A stretch of DNA of 64,000 nt from an alpha proteobacterium HIMB5 (GCA_000299095.1 CP003809.1:62001-126000); one strand, 5' to 3'; counted from the stretch's first letter, positions 17,678 to 27,159 are shown. Notes: generated by a model not told the origin, from the letters alone. A program made the numbers and translations.

Positions 17678-18639
17678 TTTGTTAATGATAAAAACTTTTT
17701 AAAAATTTTATCTGAATTAATCTTATCTTTTCCTAGAGTATTGTGTGATACAGTTTCTTCTCCATCAGGAATAACAGGGTGCATTTTTGAGCTATAGTCA
17801 CCATACATTAATGGAGTATCAGCCATCAGAGTAATAGTGTTTACTTCTAAAGCAGCCGAGAAATGTCCAAATCCTGTATCGTTACAAATAGAAACTTTAC
17901 AACTTTTAATTATAGGCAATATTTCTTTAATTGAAAATTTATCTAAAGGTGTGAAGTAATTCTTAAAATCAGAATTTAGGAATTCTTGTAAAATTTTTTG
18001 TTCTTCATCACTTGAACCAGTTGCTAAATAAAAGTGATAATTTTTTATATCTGCAATTTTTTCAATAAATTTTAAAAATGTTGAAGCAGGTATTCTTTTA
18101 GTTGGTCCAGAACCACCAATTGCCAAGAGAACATTAGTTTTAGTTTTATCAATATTTATTTTCTTTAATATTTCATTTTCAAAACTTTTAGAAATTTCAA
18201 TACGAGCATCATTTTTTACTTCAATTTCCAACTCTTTATTAAGAAATTGTTTAGCAGTATCTATCATATGTTGATTTTTTTTATCAAAAAGTTTGTATTG
18301 ATATATTTGTTTAATTCCTGCAAGAGTTGAAATTAATCTGTATCTTAATGAAGAATTGAAAATAAATATTTTTTCAAAATTACGCTTTTTTAAATCTTTA
18401 ATTAAATTAAAGGATCCAATGATTCCACTGTGTTCATCATTTTTTATTTTATTATTTTTTTTTAATATAATTATTTCATCTATATATTTTGTATCCTTCA
18501 AAAATTCAGTGGCTCTCGAACTTTCTTGAACTAAAATACTTACTGGAGAATTAAATTTTTTTGAAATAGCTTCAATATATGGGAGGAAAATTACTAGATC
18601 ACCCATACCCATTCTGTTCTGAACTGCTAATATTTTCAT
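17674..18639 (-). CDS. Glycosyltransferase family 9 (heptosyltransferase-like)
   Basis: A 321-residue GT-B glycosyltransferase of the ADP-heptose:LPS transferase group. The N-terminus has NRMGMGDLVIFLPYIEAISK (the GDxxxxxP signature), the middle NVLLAIGGSGPTKRIP, and the C-terminal domain CKVSICNDTGFGHFSAALEV, the conserved NDTGxxHxAA motif. It probably adds a sugar to LPS core. It is isolated from the lipid A genes at 40-45 kb. It shares a TTAA stop with the J-domain gene. Confidence 0.88.
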   Translation of the reverse strand: MKILAVQNRMGMGDLVIFLPYIEAISKKFNSPVSILVQESSRATEFLKDTKYIDEIIILKKNNKIKNDEHSGIIGSFNLIKDLKKRNFEKIFIFNSSLRYRLISTLAGIKQIYQYKLFDKKNQHMIDTAKQFLNKELEIEVKNDARIEISKSFENEILKKINIDKTKTNVLLAIGGSGPTKRIPASTFLKFIEKIADIKNYHFYLATGSSDEEQKILQEFLNSDFKNYFTPLDKFSIKEILPIIKSCKVSICNDTGFGHFSAALEVNTITLMADTPLMYGDYSSKMHPVIPDGEETVSHNTLGKDKINSDKIFKKFLSLTN

Positions 18640-18688
18640 ATTCTAAAATACTCTTTACTAATTTATTTGATTTATATAAATTTTTTAT

Positions 18689-19576
18689 ATGAATAAATTA
18701 ATTAGTGGTATTTATGCGGCAACAATATCTGTTTTTAATGATGATTTAAGCTTAAATATTGAAAAAACTATAAAACACTCAGAAAAAATAATTGATGAGG
18801 GATGTCATGGAGTTGTAATGTTTGGTAGCACTGGTCAAGCTCAATATATTTCAGTCTCTGAGAAAATAAGTCTAATTAATCAATTATCAAAAAGCAAATA
18901 TAGCGACAAATTCATAATTGGAACAGGATTAAACTCATTAATTGAAATAATCAACTTCATGAAAACTTCTTGCTCTTTAAATTTTGATAAATTTTTAATA
19001 ATGCCACCTGCATTTTATTCTTATGATGAATTAGGGGTAAAAAAGTTTTACAAAAGATTAATTGAGTCTGTACCGACTTCGAAAATAATTCTTTATAATT
19101 TTGAAGCACTTTGTGGATTTAAATTTAATGAAAATTTAGTTATGGAACTAAAAAAAGAATTTCCAGATCAAATAGTTGGTATCAAAGATAGTACAGGCAA
19201 TTTATTTAAAAAAATTAAAATTGATAATTTTTCTTATTTTTCAGGGACAGAGCTTAATTTATTAGAAGGTCTTAAATTTGGTTATGCAGGAATGATTACA
19301 GCAAATGCAAACGTTTCAGCTTCTCTATCTAGAAAAGTTTATGAGGATTTCCTTTCAAAAAAAGAACAAACAGTTAATGAAAAATTACATGATATAAGAA
19401 AATTATTTGATAAATATAATACAATCAAAGGCCTTCATGCTTATCTCAGTCAATCCGATAAATTATTAGAAAATATTCTACCTCCATTATCTTTACTTAA
19501 GGAAGAAGATAAAAGAGATTTAATTCAAAATTTGAAAAAACTAGATTTTCAATTAACTTTAAAATCAGTCGCATAA
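18689..19576 (+). CDS. DapA/N-acetylneuraminate-lyase family aldolase
   Basis: A 295-residue TIM-barrel class I aldolase. The Schiff-base Lys is in QIVGIKDSTGNLF (about residue 160), the catalytic Tyr in KIILYNFEALCG (about residue 133), and PPAFYSYDELG carries the second Tyr region. The substrate loop reads FGSTGQAQYIS, whereas DapA normally has GTTGE; GSTGE is found in sialic acid lyases and relatives. It is therefore probably not the lysine-pathway DapA, and the true substrate is open. It lies 2 bases before cfa. Confidence 0.85.
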   Translation: MNKLISGIYAATISVFNDDLSLNIEKTIKHSEKIIDEGCHGVVMFGSTGQAQYISVSEKISLINQLSKSKYSDKFIIGTGLNSLIEIINFMKTSCSLNFDKFLIMPPAFYSYDELGVKKFYKRLIESVPTSKIILYNFEALCGFKFNENLVMELKKEFPDQIVGIKDSTGNLFKKIKIDNFSYFSGTELNLLEGLKFGYAGMITANANVSASLSRKVYEDFLSKKEQTVNEKLHDIRKLFDKYNTIKGLHAYLSQSDKLLENILPPLSLLKEEDKRDLIQNLKKLDFQLTLKSVA

Positions 19577-19577
19577 A

Positions 19578-20768
19578 ATGTTGCTTGCAAGATTTCTTAA
19601 TCAAATTTTTAAAAAAGATGGATTTATATTAATCGATGCTGATAAAAAGAAGTATATTATTGGTGAACCTAAAAAAAGAGAACCAATTACAATTAAGTTA
19701 TTAGATAAAAAATTACATTACAAATTATTAATTAACCCAGACTTATATTTTGGTGAAGCTTATACAGACGGAAGTCTTCAAATTGAAAATGCAGATATAA
19801 CTGAATTTTTAGATATTGCTTTGATGAATATTGGTAGAAATGAATTTAATTACATCAGTTATTTAATGAATAGATTGAGAGGATCATATCGTTATTTAAC
19901 AAATTTTAATTTTATAAAAAAATCAAAAATGAATGTCTCACATCATTATGATATTTCTGATGATTTATATGATTTATTTTTAGACCCTAAAAGACAATAC
20001 TCTTGTGCATATTTTAAAAACGAAAATGATGATTTAGAAACTGCTCAAAATAATAAAATTCAACATATAATTAAAAAATTAAATATTAAAAGGGATCAAA
20101 AAGTTTTAGATATTGGTTGTGGTTGGGGAGGTTTAGCTCTCGAAATTGCAAGAAAAACTGATTGTGAAGTTACTGGCATAACATTATCTGAAAACCAACT
20201 CAAATACGCTAGTCAAAAAGCAAAAGAATTAAATCTTGATAATCAAGTAAAATTTAAATTAATCGATTATAGAGAATTAAATGAGAAGTTTGATAGAATT
20301 GTAAGTGTAGGAATGTTCGAACATGTTGGAAGAAAATTTTATAAAAAATTTTTTAAACAAGTTGAAAGACTATTAAAAGATGATGGAGTTTCTTTAATTC
20401 ACACAATTGGATCTGTAATGCCACCTAGAGATCCTCATCCTTGGATTACAAAATATATATTCCCAGGAGGATATACGCCTAGTTTAAGTGAGGTTACAAA
20501 ACCTGTTGAAAAAGCAGGTTTAGTAGTTTCTGATATTGAGGTGTTGAAACTTCACTATTCTTATACTCTAAAAAATTGGAAATTGAATTGTTTAAAAAAC
20601 AAAGAGAAGATTATTAAAATGTTTGATGAAAAGTTTTTTAGAATGTGGGAGTTTTATCTCGCAGGTTGTGAAATGGCATTTAAATGGGGTGACCAGGTTG
20701 TTTATCAATTTCAATTAACAAAAAATTATACTTCAACTCCGGCCACAAGAGACTATATTTACCAATAA
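19578..20768 (+). CDS. cfa: Cyclopropane-fatty-acyl-phospholipid synthase
   Basis: A 396-residue SAM-dependent methyltransferase that adds methylene across double bonds of membrane lipid chains. An N-terminal lipid-binding domain (about residues 1-110, with FGEAYTDGSLQIEN) precedes the methyltransferase domain. The latter has MNVSHHYDISDDLYDLFLDP, the SAM motif VLDIGCGWGGLALEIA, GITLSENQLKYASQKA, and SVGMFEHVGRKFYKKFF. IFPGGYTPSLSEV is also a hallmark. Length matches E. coli Cfa (382). The gene starts 2 bases after the aldolase stop. Confidence 0.95.
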   Translation: MLLARFLNQIFKKDGFILIDADKKKYIIGEPKKREPITIKLLDKKLHYKLLINPDLYFGEAYTDGSLQIENADITEFLDIALMNIGRNEFNYISYLMNRLRGSYRYLTNFNFIKKSKMNVSHHYDISDDLYDLFLDPKRQYSCAYFKNENDDLETAQNNKIQHIIKKLNIKRDQKVLDIGCGWGGLALEIARKTDCEVTGITLSENQLKYASQKAKELNLDNQVKFKLIDYRELNEKFDRIVSVGMFEHVGRKFYKKFFKQVERLLKDDGVSLIHTIGSVMPPRDPHPWITKYIFPGGYTPSLSEVTKPVEKAGLVVSDIEVLKLHYSYTLKNWKLNCLKNKEKIIKMFDEKFFRMWEFYLAGCEMAFKWGDQVVYQFQLTKNYTSTPATRDYIYQ

Positions 20769-20794
20769 ATACTTGATAAATATCAAATCTCTTT

Positions 20795-22000
20795 ATGAAA
20801 AAATCTAAAAAGAAAAATAAAAAATCACGTAAAAAGAGGAAAATCCCTAAAAGAGGAAGAAATTTCAAAAAAAAACCTCTAATAAAAAAAGTAAAGAAAA
20901 TTAAAAGAAGTAAGAAAATTTCAAAAAAGACACCCAAAAGTTTAAGAAAAAATAAATCTAAAAATTTCAAGAAAAGTTTAAGAAAAATTAAAATAAAACC
21001 AAAAGAAACTTTTGTATCAAAAATTGTTAGACTTCAATTTGCATTAAAACCAAATTTTAATTTCAATTTTTCAATCAATATTGAAAAATATATTCAATCT
21101 TTTTTTGATAAAATTGAATCAACAATTACAAATTATAAAACTTTAAGAGCTGATGAGAAAAGACGAATACAATTGGAAGAGATAAAGAGAGAAGAAGATT
21201 TAAAAAAAGAAGATGAAAAAAGAAAAAAAGAACAAGCATCATTAGAATTAAAACTTAAAAAACAAGCAATTAAAGATGAAATAAAATTAGAAAAAGAAAG
21301 AGCAAGAGATATCAAAGCATTTTTAAGGAAAGAGCAAGCTCTAATAAGAATTGAGCAGGCAGAAAAACAAAAACAATTTTTACAAAAATTAAAATTAGAT
21401 AAGCAAATTGAAAAATTTAGAATTAGAGAGATTAAGGAGCTTGAAAATCTTGAGAGAATTTCACTTAAAGAAGAGAGAGAAGATTATGCAGAACTCCAAC
21501 AAAGAATAGATAAATTAAAAGAAAAATACCGAATAATTAGAGATCAGAAAATTAGAGAAAGAGTAGAGGCTTTAGGAGTAAAATTAATTGGAGATGAAGA
21601 CAGAGAAACTTTATTACAAAAAGAAAAAGAATTTACATTAGCAAGACAAAAAGTTGAGTTTGCACTTGAAAGCTTTTATAGGAGCGCAAGTAGTTTGGTT
21701 TTTCAATTAAATAAGCGACACATTACCAGACACATGTCAATTTTACGCTGTATAGATAGAAGGTTTGAAACTGGTGAGATATTTATCAGATGGGACGAGT
21801 CTTCGGATGATGAATGGTTATTACTTATTTATATAAAAAACAATTCTCCAGATGAGGGGATAGTAATTGAAGACAAAACTAATCCAGAAAAAAATCTTTC
21901 TCACGAATACAAAAATAATGAAATTTTTAAAGCCTCCGATATGATGGTAGACTCTTTAACACAATTAATTGGTAGAATGAGATCAAAATCTGAAAATTAA
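20795..22000 (+). CDS. Unknown very basic coiled-coil protein
   Basis: A 401-residue protein I do not recognise. Three parts are visible. Residues 1-68 are almost all Lys, Arg, Ser and Pro (for example KKSKKKNKKSRKKRKIPKRG). Residues about 110-300 are a long charged coiled coil rich in Glu, Lys and Arg with no Gly or Pro breaks. Residues about 300-401 form a compact domain with FYRSASSLVFQLNKRHITRH, CIDRRFETGEIFIRWDES, WLLLIYIKNN and a helical tail. There is no signal peptide or membrane segment. The basic head could bind nucleic acid or acidic phospholipid. It lies 27 bases after cfa and 5 bases before a membrane-protein gene. Confidence 0.8.
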   Translation: MKKSKKKNKKSRKKRKIPKRGRNFKKKPLIKKVKKIKRSKKISKKTPKSLRKNKSKNFKKSLRKIKIKPKETFVSKIVRLQFALKPNFNFNFSINIEKYIQSFFDKIESTITNYKTLRADEKRRIQLEEIKREEDLKKEDEKRKKEQASLELKLKKQAIKDEIKLEKERARDIKAFLRKEQALIRIEQAEKQKQFLQKLKLDKQIEKFRIREIKELENLERISLKEEREDYAELQQRIDKLKEKYRIIRDQKIRERVEALGVKLIGDEDRETLLQKEKEFTLARQKVEFALESFYRSASSLVFQLNKRHITRHMSILRCIDRRFETGEIFIRWDESSDDEWLLLIYIKNNSPDEGIVIEDKTNPEKNLSHEYKNNEIFKASDMMVDSLTQLIGRMRSKSEN

Positions 22001-22005
22001 AATTA

Positions 22006-22299
22006 ATGTTTGCAAGTTTTATTACATTATTAATTTTATTTTTTATCATTAAATATATTTTAGCCTGGATCGATTATTTTAATAAATTAGATGATAGACT
22101 GGGCGACTCTCTTTGGAGATGGAGTTACGATTATCATGTAATTGGAGAAAGAGATATCTCTGATCTTGATGATAAAGATTTTGTAAGATTAAGAAGAAAA
22201 AGGAATAAAGTAGTTACTTATATGTACATTGTTTTCTTCATAATGTTTTTTATTTCTATGTGGTTTTTAAGTGAAGTATTGATATTTTTTTTTCAATAA
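22006..22299 (+). CDS. Small two-helix membrane protein of unknown function
   Basis: A 97-residue protein with membrane segments at about residues 3-21 and 70-94. Between them is a polar loop rich in Asp, Arg and aromatic residues (LDDRLGDSLWRWSYDYHVIG, then DISDLDDKDFVRLRRKRNK). I do not recognise a family. It begins 5 bases after the basic coiled-coil gene, so the two are likely co-transcribed and may work together. Its end overlaps the convergent DCC-family gene by 7 bases. Confidence 0.75.
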   Translation: MFASFITLLILFFIIKYILAWIDYFNKLDDRLGDSLWRWSYDYHVIGERDISDLDDKDFVRLRRKRNKVVTYMYIVFFIMFFISMWFLSEVLIFFFQ

Positions 22300-22643
22300 T
22301 TTTTTAATTGTTTTTTATTTTTTAAATACAAAAAGAAAGCAACTAATTCATAAAGTAGATTAAAAATTGGAAAAATTATTGGAAGTTTAAAAAATTTATA
22401 TAAAAATCTATACTTTGGCATTTTACTCCACAGTATTAAAAAAGCTTCAGCACCACCAATTATCTTACCACCCTCTTTTACATGCAGTCTTCTTAAAAGA
22501 TCTTTGTCAGATTTATTAGTTTCTTCTGATGCAACTTTGTTATTTGTGATATCTACCCAATCAATTTCACTACATTTTTCTTTTTTATAGAGATCAATTT
22601 CAGCTTTACAGATTTTACATGAATTATTGAAATATACCTTCAT
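22293..22643 (-). CDS. DCC-family thiol-disulfide oxidoreductase-like protein (DUF393)
   Basis: A 116-residue protein. The N-terminus MKVYFNNSCKICKAEIDLYK gives the thioredoxin-like start with a CKIC pair; the family normally has DxxCxxC, here NSCKIC. DWVDITN, LLRRLHVKEGGKIIGGAEAF and a C-terminal hydrophobic helix (FPIFNLLYELVAFFLYL) fit the DCC family. Function is poorly known; redox exchange is inferred from the Cys pair. It is a single minus-strand gene between two plus-strand units. Confidence 0.85.
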   Translation of the reverse strand: MKVYFNNSCKICKAEIDLYKKEKCSEIDWVDITNNKVASEETNKSDKDLLRRLHVKEGGKIIGGAEAFLILWSKMPKYRFLYKFFKLPIIFPIFNLLYELVAFFLYLKNKKQLKNY

Positions 22644-22729
22644 AGTTTTAAGATAATATTCTTATTAAAACTTACAAGTGAGTTAAATCTATTAGTTGAA
22701 TTATTAAAGTAATTAACTACATACCAGAT

Positions 22730-24142
22730 ATGTCTAACTTCTTCAAAAATACAGATATTTCAAAAAATATTGCTGATGAAATTGTATCAGAAACTTTGAA
22801 CTCATGTGATGATGGTGAACTTTATTTAGAAGACTCAAAAGCAGAGTCAATTTTGTTAGACGATAATAAAATAAAAAGTTCTAGTTATGCAACAGATCTA
22901 GGGTTTGGTTTTAGGGCAATTTCAGGTGAGGTAGTTGCTTATTCTCATTCTAATGAAATATCTAAAGATTCTCTAAAAAAATCTTCTGATAATTTAAAAG
23001 CCACCCTTAAATCAATTAAGGGGACCTATAATCATTCAATACCAAAAACTAACAAGAAATTTTATGAAGATATTAATCCTATAGAGCAAAAAGATTTAAA
23101 TTCAAAAATAGAAATTTTAAATAATGTTAATAACTATATAAGATCAAAAAATCCAAACGCCAAACAGGTGACAGCAAGTTTTAGTGGTGAACAAAAATCA
23201 GTAGAAATAATAAGAGCAGGAGGCGAAACTCTAAATGATGTTAGACCTTTAATTAGATTCAATGTTTCTGTGATGTTGGAGAAAAATGGAAGAAAAGAGT
23301 CTGGCGTATATGGTATTGGTGGCAGACAGTCATATGACACTTATTTAAAAGATGATAATTGGAAAAATGTTTGCGATGAGGCTTTAAGAATTGCTTCGGT
23401 AAATTTAGAAAGTAAGCCTGCACCTGCTGGAGAAATGCCTGTTGTTTTGGGACCAGGATGGCCTGCAATTCTTATTCACGAAGCAATTGGTCATGGATTA
23501 GAAGGAGATTTTAATAGAAAAAAAACATCTGCTTTTCATAATTTAATGGGAGAAAAAGTTGCAAGCGAGGGAGTTACAATTGTAGATGATGGAACAATTG
23601 ATAATAGGAGGGGCAGTTTGACAATAGATGATGAAGGAACTCCAACAGAAAAAACAGTTTTAATTGAAAATGGAATATTAAAAAATTATATGCAAGATCG
23701 TTTGAATGCTAGACTGATGAACACAAAGTCTACAGGAAGCGGTAGAAGAGAAAGTTACAAACATGTTGTTCTTCCAAGAATGAGAAATACCATGATGTTG
23801 AGTGGTAAGAATACTCAGGATGAAATGATATCTTCTGTTAAGAAAGGAATATTTGCAGTCAGTTTTGGTGGCGGTCAAGTTGATATCACCTCTGGAAAAT
23901 TTGTGTTTAACTGTACTGAAGCGTACGAAATTGTTGATGGGAAAATTGGTTCGCCAATTAAAGGTGCAACTTTGATTGGAGATGGGCCATCAATTTTAAG
24001 AAAAGTTTCAATGGTTGGTAATGATATGATGTTAGATCCAGGTATAGGAACTTGTGGAAAAGCAGGACAAGGAGTCCCTGTAGGTGTTGCTCAACCTTCA
24101 ATATTAATTGACCAAATGACTGTTGGTGGAACACAACTTTAA
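22730..24142 (+). CDS. tldD: Metalloprotease TldD
   Basis: A 470-residue catalytic subunit of the TldD-TldE protease, which processes modified peptides and unfolded polypeptides in the cytoplasm. The zinc motif HExxxH is HEAIGHGLEGD at about residue 253. GFGFRAISGEVVAYSHSNEI, SGRRESYKHVVLPRMRNT and GKFVFNCTEAYEIVDG, with GIGTCGKAGQGVPVGVAQPS near the end, are family blocks. Length matches E. coli TldD (481). The partner tldE follows after 2 bases. Confidence 0.95.
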   Translation: MSNFFKNTDISKNIADEIVSETLNSCDDGELYLEDSKAESILLDDNKIKSSSYATDLGFGFRAISGEVVAYSHSNEISKDSLKKSSDNLKATLKSIKGTYNHSIPKTNKKFYEDINPIEQKDLNSKIEILNNVNNYIRSKNPNAKQVTASFSGEQKSVEIIRAGGETLNDVRPLIRFNVSVMLEKNGRKESGVYGIGGRQSYDTYLKDDNWKNVCDEALRIASVNLESKPAPAGEMPVVLGPGWPAILIHEAIGHGLEGDFNRKKTSAFHNLMGEKVASEGVTIVDDGTIDNRRGSLTIDDEGTPTEKTVLIENGILKNYMQDRLNARLMNTKSTGSGRRESYKHVVLPRMRNTMMLSGKNTQDEMISSVKKGIFAVSFGGGQVDITSGKFVFNCTEAYEIVDGKIGSPIKGATLIGDGPSILRKVSMVGNDMMLDPGIGTCGKAGQGVPVGVAQPSILIDQMTVGGTQL

Positions 24143-24144
24143 TT

Positions 24145-25461
24145 ATGGTTAAAGATCAAAATTTCTTAGAGGACAAAGCTTCTCAATGTTTGGATTTAGC
24201 AAAAAAATTTGGTGCAACAGATTGTGAAGTTTTGGTTTCAAATTCTATCGATGAAACCGTAAGCTTTAGAAATAAAATTTTAGATGAGTCTAATCGTTCA
24301 GATAGTTTAGTCGCAAGTATTACAACTTATATAAATAAAAAAAAATCTTCTATAGCATCTTCAAATTTATTAAATGATAATCTCAAAACACTTATTGAAA
24401 GGTGTGTAGAAACTACAAAATTAACACCTGAGGATGAGTTTAATTCTTTACCGGATAAAGATCTTTATTCTAAAGATAATTTAGATTTAGAACTTTACGA
24501 TGATACAAGTTTTGAAAACGATAAAAAAATTCAATATCTTAAAGAATTAGAAGAAAAGGTTTTTGAAGAAAAAAAAGTAATAAATACAGAGTCTGGATTT
24601 TCACAGAATAAATCTAATTTTATATTGATTAATAGTGACGGATTTAGTGGTGGACATAAATCTTCTTCATTCTCTTCATCTTGTGTGGTTGTTGCTAAAG
24701 ATAATGGGGGAATGGAAAGGGATTATGAATATACAAGTAAGTGCCACTTAGATGAAATTAAGAAACCAGAAGAATTAGCAAAATTAGCAACAGATAGAAC
24801 AATAAAAAAACTAAGTCCTAAAAAAATCAGTAGTGAAAAGTTAAATCTAATTTTTGACAAAAGAATAGCAAAAGGAATATTAAGTGCATTTGCAGGAGCA
24901 ATTTCTTCATCTTCAATTGCAAGAGGTACTTCGTTTTTGAAAGATAAAATTGGTTCAGAGATTTTTTCAAAAGATATTACAATAATTGATAAGCCTGATA
25001 TCAGAAAAGGTTTAGGATCTCAGCTTTTTGATGGGGATGGTGTTCATTCAAATGAACTATGTTTAGTAGATAAAGGAATTTTAAAAAACTATTTAGTTGA
25101 TACATACAATGGCAAAAAATTAAATATCAAATCTAATGGTAGAGCAGGAGGTTCTACAAATTTATATTTTGACAGAGGAAATTTAAGTTATGACGATCTT
25201 TTGAATTCTTCATCTAAAGCTATTTATATTACTGAAACTATTGGTCATGGCACAAATTTAATTACTGGTGATTACTCTGTTGGTGCTGCAGGTTATTTAG
25301 TTGAAAATGGAATTTTAAAAGAACCAGTAAACGAAATTACAATTGCTGGTAATTTAAAAGATATGTTTAAAAATCTTACACTTGCCAATGATTTAGAGTT
25401 TGAATATGCAACAAATTCTCCAACAATGATGATAGAGGGAATGGTTGTTGCTGGCAAATGA
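24145..25461 (+). CDS. pmbA: TldE/PmbA metalloprotease partner subunit
   Basis: A 438-residue protein homologous to TldD but without the HExxxH zinc site, as expected for TldE (PmbA). Recognisable blocks are GATDCEVLVSNSIDETVSFR at the start, FDKRIAKGILSAFAGAISSS, and GLGSQLFDGDGVHSNELCL. GTNLITGDYSVGAAGYLVENG and FEYATNSPTMMIEGMVVAGK close the protein. The two subunits form the active protease. It overlaps the next flavoprotein gene by 4 bases (ATGA). Confidence 0.95.
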   Translation: MVKDQNFLEDKASQCLDLAKKFGATDCEVLVSNSIDETVSFRNKILDESNRSDSLVASITTYINKKKSSIASSNLLNDNLKTLIERCVETTKLTPEDEFNSLPDKDLYSKDNLDLELYDDTSFENDKKIQYLKELEEKVFEEKKVINTESGFSQNKSNFILINSDGFSGGHKSSSFSSSCVVVAKDNGGMERDYEYTSKCHLDEIKKPEELAKLATDRTIKKLSPKKISSEKLNLIFDKRIAKGILSAFAGAISSSSIARGTSFLKDKIGSEIFSKDITIIDKPDIRKGLGSQLFDGDGVHSNELCLVDKGILKNYLVDTYNGKKLNIKSNGRAGGSTNLYFDRGNLSYDDLLNSSSKAIYITETIGHGTNLITGDYSVGAAGYLVENGILKEPVNEITIAGNLKDMFKNLTLANDLEFEYATNSPTMMIEGMVVAGK

Positions 25462-26438
25462 TTGATTATTGTATAATTGGCTCAGGTATATCTGGCTCCA
25501 CAATTGCAAATTTATTAAAAAAAAAATATCAAGTCGCTATTTATGATAAGGCAAGAGGACCAGGGGGAAGATCTTCATTTAAAAGATTTGATAAAAAAAT
25601 TGGTTATGATCATGGAGTGCAATACATTTCTCCAAAAACAGTCAAATTTAAAAAATTTATTTATAAATTAATCAAATTAAGAATTTTAAAAAAATGGGGT
25701 GGAAACCACCTTTTTTTAAATAATAAAATAAAAGAAAATAAGAAACATCAAAAGATAATAGGAACTAATGGTAATAATGATATCAGCAAGTATTTAATTA
25801 AAGATATTAATTGTAATTTTGAGAGAGAACTAAAAAAAATAAAAAGAAAAAATTTATATTGGGAGTTAGAATTTGTAAGTAACAAAAAAATAAATTGTAA
25901 AAATTTAATTTTAACTTGTCCTCACCCTCAGACAAAAAAATTAACTATTAAATATTTAAAAGACAAAAGTATTCTTAAAAATAAAATAAAAATGAATGCA
26001 AATATAACCGTAATGTTTACATTAAAAAAAAATATTAAAAAAATTAGCAGTTATTTTTTTGATGATCCTATTTTAGGTTGGGCTGCATTAGAGAACAGTA
26101 AAAATAGATTTAAAAGCAGATTTAATCATTGGACCCTACAAAGTACAAGTAATTGGGCAAATAAAAAAATAAATAAAAATAAAAAGATGAAATTAATAAA
26201 TTCAAATATTTTAATAAATAGATTTTTTGAATTAACAAATACTAAGAAAGAAAAGTTAAATAATATTTTAAATCATGGATGGAAATATTCATACAATCCC
26301 AAACCACTTAAAATAAAAAGCTATTGGGATAAAAAAATAAAACTAGGGATATGTGGAGATTGGTTTGTTGGTTCTAGATTAGAGTCAGGCTGGATTAGTG
26401 CTAATGATCTTTACAATAAAATAAAAAAATCTAATTAA
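25458..26438 (+). CDS. Renalase-like FAD-dependent oxidoreductase
   Basis: A 326-residue flavoprotein. The N-terminal dinucleotide fold reads YCIIGSGISGSTIANLLKK (residues 3-21), then YDKARGPGGRSSFKRFD, which resembles the renalase/amine-oxidase GRGxGGR pattern. YDHGVQYISPKT follows as in that group. The C-terminus KLGICGDWFVGSRLESGWIS matches the final FAD-binding block. The substrate is unknown. It overlaps tldE by 4 bases, so it is probably expressed with the protease. Confidence 0.85.
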   Translation: MIDYCIIGSGISGSTIANLLKKKYQVAIYDKARGPGGRSSFKRFDKKIGYDHGVQYISPKTVKFKKFIYKLIKLRILKKWGGNHLFLNNKIKENKKHQKIIGTNGNNDISKYLIKDINCNFERELKKIKRKNLYWELEFVSNKKINCKNLILTCPHPQTKKLTIKYLKDKSILKNKIKMNANITVMFTLKKNIKKISSYFFDDPILGWAALENSKNRFKSRFNHWTLQSTSNWANKKINKNKKMKLINSNILINRFFELTNTKKEKLNNILNHGWKYSYNPKPLKIKSYWDKKIKLGICGDWFVGSRLESGWISANDLYNKIKKSN

Positions 26439-27111
26439 ATTCTTTTACTCTATATTCCCATTCACCCATTCTTGAATAAGTTACTTTTCTAATGATAGAG
26501 TTTTCTTTATCGTACCAGATGTCAAAATCTAATCTTTTATCTTCTGGTATATTCATGTCTTTTGATTGAAGTTTAAAATGCTCAACTTCATAAGATTTGC
26601 CGTAAAGTATTATTGTCTCCTTACCAAGGAATGTCACAACTTGTTCTTTAATACTTCCTGATATTGGGCTGATTTGAGAGCTTGCTTGAAGTATTTTATG
26701 ACTCCACCAATTTCCAATAACATTATCATCACTAGCTAAACCAGTATAAGAGGAACCATTCACTTTAAATTTATTACTTTGGTTATCATATTTTAGATCG
26801 ACAAATTTATTTTTTTTATTTTGTCTAGTTTTAGATTCGTAAGAGATAAGTTGTTCTTTATTATATTTTTCCTCACCATAACCTTCTACTTCAAAAACTG
26901 TTGCACCAAATAGCTTTACAGTAAATTTAATTTGATTTGTTACAGTGGTATTATTTCCATCTCTTTTAAAAAAATAAAAATTATATCCAATCACCTCACC
27001 ATTTCTTAAAATTTCCATTTCAATGTTATTAAAGTTCTTATAGTGGCCCATATGAGAAAATGAATTACTTGAGATTAAAAAAAACAATAAAATGAAGGTT
27101 ATTTTTTTCAT
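26431..27111 (-). CDS. Secreted protein of unknown function (DUF6134-like)
   Basis: A 226-residue protein with a clear signal peptide (MKKITFILLFFLISSNSFSH). The mature part is beta-rich: GEVIGYNFYFFKRDGNNTTV, LFGATVFEVEGYGEEKYNKE, WWSHKILQASSQISPISG and a final DIWYDKENSIIRKVTYSRMG. This pattern resembles periplasmic lipid-handling or DUF6134 proteins, with the phrase about converting a quantity through FDIWYDKE near the end. The identity is tentative. It converges on the renalase-like gene with an 8-base overlap. Confidence 0.7.
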   Translation of the reverse strand: MKKITFILLFFLISSNSFSHMGHYKNFNNIEMEILRNGEVIGYNFYFFKRDGNNTTVTNQIKFTVKLFGATVFEVEGYGEEKYNKEQLISYESKTRQNKKNKFVDLKYDNQSNKFKVNGSSYTGLASDDNVIGNWWSHKILQASSQISPISGSIKEQVVTFLGKETIILYGKSYEVEHFKLQSKDMNIPEDKRLDFDIWYDKENSIIRKVTYSRMGEWEYRVKEFN

Positions 27112-27159
27112 GATAAGATTAAGCTTTAATAAAAAAAAAATTTAAAGTATCAAGCAAAA

